Assembly (NCBI RefSeq): GCF_009866965.1 | Contig: NZ_SPKJ01000019.1 | Span: forward strand, 1-53,894 | Direction of reading: 5' to 3' | DNA length: 53,894 nt | Origin: Propylenella binzhouense | GTDB lineage: Bacteria > Pseudomonadota > Alphaproteobacteria > Rhizobiales > Afifellaceae | Shown here: positions 51,345 to 53,894 of the stretch, one piece after another | How the letters are laid out: the number at the start of each line of letters is the position of its first letter | How positions within the stretch are numbered: position 1 is the first letter of the stretch | Translations under genes and position numbers: made by a program | Notes under the pieces: generated by a model | The model's input: only the letters and a program-made list of their open reading frames with translations | Told to the model about the DNA's origin: nothing | Database searches by the model: none

Positions 51345-52118
51345 TCAGTGCGAGGGGTGGAGCGCGTCGTTGAGGTACATGCAGGTCAGGATCGCGAAGA
51401 CATAGGCCTGCAGGAACGCGACGAGGAATTCGAGCGCCGTCAGCGCGACGGCCATGAGGAAGGGCAGCACCGCGCCGCCCACGCCGAGCACGCCGAAGGC
51501 GCTGAGGCTCACGACGAAGCCCGCAAAGACCTTCAGCGTGATGTGGCCGGCCAGCATGTTGGCGAAAAGACGGACGGAAAGGCTGATCGGGCGCGACAGG
51601 AACGAGATGACCTCGATCAGCACCACGAGCGGCAGCAGGTAGCCGGGCACGCCCTGCGGGACGAAGAGATGCAGGAAATGCGCGCCGTTCCGGTAGAACC
51701 CGTAGACCACGACGGTCAGGATGACGAAGAGCGCGAGGGAGAAGGTGACGATGATGTGGCTCGTCACCGTGAAGAAATAGGGGATCAGGCCGAGCAGGTT
51801 CGCGAACAGCACGAACATGAAGAGCGAGAACACCATCGGGAAGAAGCGCATGCCCTCGGTGCCGGCGCTTTCCCGCAGCATGCCGGCCACGAACTCGTAG
51901 GACATCTCGGCGAGCGACTGCATGCGCCCCGGCACGAGCCCGCGGCCCTGGGTGGCGAGGATCAGAAAGGCCGAGATCAGGCCGACGACGAGCAGCATGA
52001 AGAGCGACGAGTTCGTGAAGGCGAGGTCGACGCCGCCGATATCGCCCAGGCTGACGATCGGATTGATCGCGAACTGGTGGACCGGATCGACCCGGGACGC
52101 CTCTTCAACTGTCGCCAC
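51345..52118 (-). CDS. atpB: ATP synthase Fo subunit a
   Basis: The 257-residue membrane subunit has the essential arginine R183 in [16 protein letters not shown], plus [12 protein letters not shown] and [19 protein letters not shown]. It forms the proton half-channels next to the c ring. The start is GTG 52118 with AGAAGGG seven bases upstream. Confidence 0.96.
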   Translation of the reverse strand: MATVEEASRVDPVHQFAINPIVSLGDIGGVDLAFTNSSLFMLLVVGLISAFLILATQGRGLVPGRMQSLAEMSYEFVAGMLRESAGTEGMRFFPMVFSLFMFVLFANLLGLIPYFFTVTSHIIVTFSLALFVILTVVVYGFYRNGAHFLHLFVPQGVPGYLLPLVVLIEVISFLSRPISLSVRLFANMLAGHITLKVFAGFVVSLSAFGVLGVGGAVLPFLMAVALTALEFLVAFLQAYVFAILTCMYLNDALHPSH

Positions 52119-52151
52119 GCCAAAACCCTTCTGCCGCCCGGACGGGCCCGT

Positions 52152-52535
52152 TCAACCCTGCGGCTCGCCGCCGCTCCCGGCACCCGGCGAGCCGGGTCCC
52201 GTCTTGATCCTTCCCGCCGAGCGCAGGACATTGAGGACGCCCGCCGCGAAGCCGAGCATGAGGAACACGATCATCCCCCACGGCCCGGTCCCGGCCAACA
52301 TGTCCAGCCCCCAGCCGAGCGCCGCCCCGACGAGCACGCCCGCCACGAACTCGCTGGCAAGCCGGAAGGCCACCGCGTAGTCCGAGCCGGAGGACCGCGC
52401 CGGCCGCGCCGCTTCGGTGCGATCCGCACGTTCCGCGCGCAACGACTGGGACAGGCGGTCGAGCCGCCGCGCGAGGTCTGAATCGGATGATCCGGGACCA
52501 ACCGGACCATCGACCCTGCGCTTCTCGTCCGTCAT
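52152..52535 (-). CDS. atpI: AtpI, ATP synthase assembly protein
   Basis: The 127-residue protein has a charged N-terminal part and two helices (FVAGVLVGAALGWGLDML and WGMIVFLMLGFAAGVLNVL) with the G-x-DxLAGT turn typical of AtpI/AtpR relatives. AtpI is thought to aid c-ring assembly. It leads the atpI-B-E-b'-F operon and lies about 70 bases after its promoter. Confidence 0.9.
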   Translation of the reverse strand: MTDEKRRVDGPVGPGSSDSDLARRLDRLSQSLRAERADRTEAARPARSSGSDYAVAFRLASEFVAGVLVGAALGWGLDMLAGTGPWGMIVFLMLGFAAGVLNVLRSAGRIKTGPGSPGAGSGGEPQG

Positions 52536-52612
52536 GCAGATCGCCCGTCACCCGACCGAAACCGGGCAGCCGCGCTCGCCGCCGGCAGGGAAGCCCCTCC
52601 GAAACCGCGCGC

Positions 52613-52641
52613 ACCATAGTTTTGCCCCCGAAACGTGTCAA
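52613..52641 (-). promoter_or_regulatory. Promoter of the atp operon
   Basis: On the minus strand TTGACA and TATGGT are separated by exactly 17 bases, about 78 bases upstream of atpI. The -35 matches the consensus perfectly. No other candidate of equal quality is seen between atpI and smc. Confidence 0.72.
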
Positions 52642-52710
52642 GCATCCGCGAAAAGCACGCAAGCATCTGAAATTGCTGGACTTCTTTCCCGTTCCCGCGC
52701 GGCGGGGAGA

Positions 52711-53894
52711 TCAGCTTGCCTCGCGCATCCGCTCGGCAGTCCCGAGATCGACCGAGACGAGTTGGGAAACGCCGCGCTCGGCCATGGTCACACCGTAGAG
52801 GCGGTCCATCTGGGCCATCGAGATCGGATTGTGCGTGACCACCAGGAAGCGCGTCTCGGTGCGCCCGCGCATGTCCTGCAGCAAGGCGCAGAAGCGCTCG
52901 ACATTGGCATCGTCGAGCGGCGCGTCGATCTCGTCGAGAACGCAGATCGGCGACGGATTGGTGAGGAAGACGGCGAAGATCAGCGCCATCGCGGTGAGCG
53001 CCTGCTCGCCGCCGGAGAGAAGGGTCATGAGCTGCGGCTTCTTGCCGGGAGGCCGCGCCATGATCTCCAGGCCGGCCTCGAGCGGATCGTCCGAGCCGAC
53101 CAGCATCAGCTCCGCCGTGCCGCCGCCGAAGAGCCTCGTGAAGAGGCTCTGGAAATGCGCGTTGACTGCCGTGAAGGCCTCGAGCAGCCGCTCGCGGCCC
53201 TCCCGGTTGAGCCCCTGGATGGCGGTTCGCAGCCGGCGGATCGAGGCCTCGACGTCCTCCCGTTCGCGAAGGATCGTCGCAAGCCGCTCCTCGAGTTCCG
53301 CGACCTCCTCCTCGGCGCGCAGGTTGACGCTGCCGAGACGCTCCCGCTCGCCCTTCAGCCGGCCGAGGCGTGCCTCGAGGCCGGCCGGGTCCGGAAGGGG
53401 CGCGCCAGGCTTCAGCTCGGCAAAACCGGACAGCTCGTCGGGATGGCGGGCGAAGATCTCGCGGATCCGGCGCGCGAGCTCGTCGCGTGCCGCGCGCGCC
53501 GAGGCGAGCCGCTCCTCCTCGCGCGCCTTTGCCTCGCGTGCGGCGGACAGGGCATCGAGGGAGGCGCGGGCCGCACGCGCCGCCTCCCGGTGCGCCGCCT
53601 CCGCCGCCGCAAGCGCCTCCGCACGCGTCTTCGCCGCCTCCTCGGCCATGGCGATCTCGCGGCGGAGCGCGCGCCGGCGTTCCTCGATGAGGCCCGGCCG
53701 CTCCTCGGTCTCCGCGAGCTCGGCCGCGACCGCGGCCAGGCGTTCCAGGAGCTCGGCCCGCCGACCGACCGACCGCTCGGCCCGGTCGCGCCATTTCGCC
53801 CGATCGGCGGTGATCGACTGCAGCCGCCGGGCGCGACCGCCCGCCCGCTGCGCAGCGGCGTCGGCCGCCACCTGCGCTTCGCGCGACTTCGCCT
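52711..53894 (-). CDS. smc: Chromosome segregation protein SMC (C-terminal part, 5' end outside window)
   Basis: The visible 393 codons cover the end of the second coiled coil (long Ala/Arg/Glu-rich heptads up to about 53400), then the C-terminal ATPase half: [14 protein letters not shown], signature [19 protein letters not shown] and Walker [21 protein letters not shown], followed by [21 protein letters not shown] forms the condensin-like ring that organises the chromosome. The frame stays open to the window edge. Confidence 0.95.
   Translation of the reverse strand, partial: AKSREAQVAADAAAQRAGGRARRLQSITADRAKWRDRAERSVGRRAELLERLAAVAAELAETEERPGLIEERRRALRREIAMAEEAAKTRAEALAAAEAAHREAARAARASLDALSAAREAKAREEERLASARAARDELARRIREIFARHPDELSGFAELKPGAPLPDPAGLEARLGRLKGERERLGSVNLRAEEEVAELEERLATILREREDVEASIRRLRTAIQGLNREGRERLLEAFTAVNAHFQSLFTRLFGGGTAELMLVGSDDPLEAGLEIMARPPGKKPQLMTLLSGGEQALTAMALIFAVFLTNPSPICVLDEIDAPLDDANVERFCALLQDMRGRTETRFLVVTHNPISMAQMDRLYGVTMAERGVSQLVSVDLGTAERMREAS

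Overview
The window is strongly GC-rich and has the gene density and core gene order of an alphaproteobacterium, most likely a member of the Hyphomicrobiales (Rhizobiales). The evidence is a split b/b' ATP synthase operon headed by atpI, a CpdR response regulator, a HisN-type phosphatase with a divergent suhB/MmgR-like small RNA, and abundant short palindromic repeats of a kind common in that order. The genus cannot be told from the sequence.

Layout. (1) 1-2370 is a mosaic of mobile-element debris: the last codons of an IS630-type transposase, a truncated and frameshifted serine recombinase, an intact-looking vapBC toxin-antitoxin pair with a palindromic candidate operator, three copies of a paired-palindrome repeat and arrays of a 22-25 bp degenerate repeat. 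(2) About 2371-40100 is a dense catabolic region. It holds a plus-strand cluster (luciferase-like monooxygenase, alpha/beta hydrolase, two-subunit CoA-transferase, VOC protein). A long minus-strand cluster follows (2-hydroxyacid dehydrogenase, aldehyde dehydrogenase, ThDP enzyme, atypical SDR, complete TctCBA-type tripartite tricarboxylate transporter). Divergent from it is a succinyl-CoA-synthetase-like acid:CoA ligase with an acyl-CoA dehydrogenase and a family 5 substrate-binding protein. Next come a LysR regulator, an SDR plus MBL-fold pair, a thiolase-like/DUF35 pair with a CMD-family protein, a flavin reductase, a peptide-type ABC transporter lacking its own binding protein, and a second hydroxyacid dehydrogenase. 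The last block is a seven-gene minus-strand operon with TctD/TctE-type regulators, a second TctCBA transporter, an MmgE/PrpD protein and an alpha/beta-hydrolase-fold protein with Lys where the nucleophilic Ser should be. A LigI-like amidohydrolase is divergent from that operon. (3) 40166-53894 is conserved core genome: tRNA-Val(GAC), cpdR, an N-formylglutamate amidohydrolase, a small RNA, hisN, two small secreted PepSY-like proteins, an MFS transporter, moaB, a radical SAM protein, rnhB, the ATP synthase Fo operon (atpI-B-E-b'-F) and the 3' part of smc.

How the genes may work together (inference). Two carboxylate importers and one ABC importer would bring in organic acids. In the 6.1-14.3 kb cluster, the hydroxyacid dehydrogenase, ThDP enzyme and aldehyde dehydrogenase fit a chain-shortening route: 2-hydroxyacid to 2-oxoacid, to aldehyde, to carboxylic acid. 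The divergent CoA ligase and acyl-CoA dehydrogenase could then activate and oxidise the acid. The thiolase-like/DUF35 pair and the CoA-transferase would serve later carbon-carbon cleavage and CoA recycling. The luciferase-like monooxygenase would need the reduced flavin the distant flavin reductase can make. No substrate can be named from the sequence. Several enzymes lack textbook catalytic residues, and these are reported as findings.
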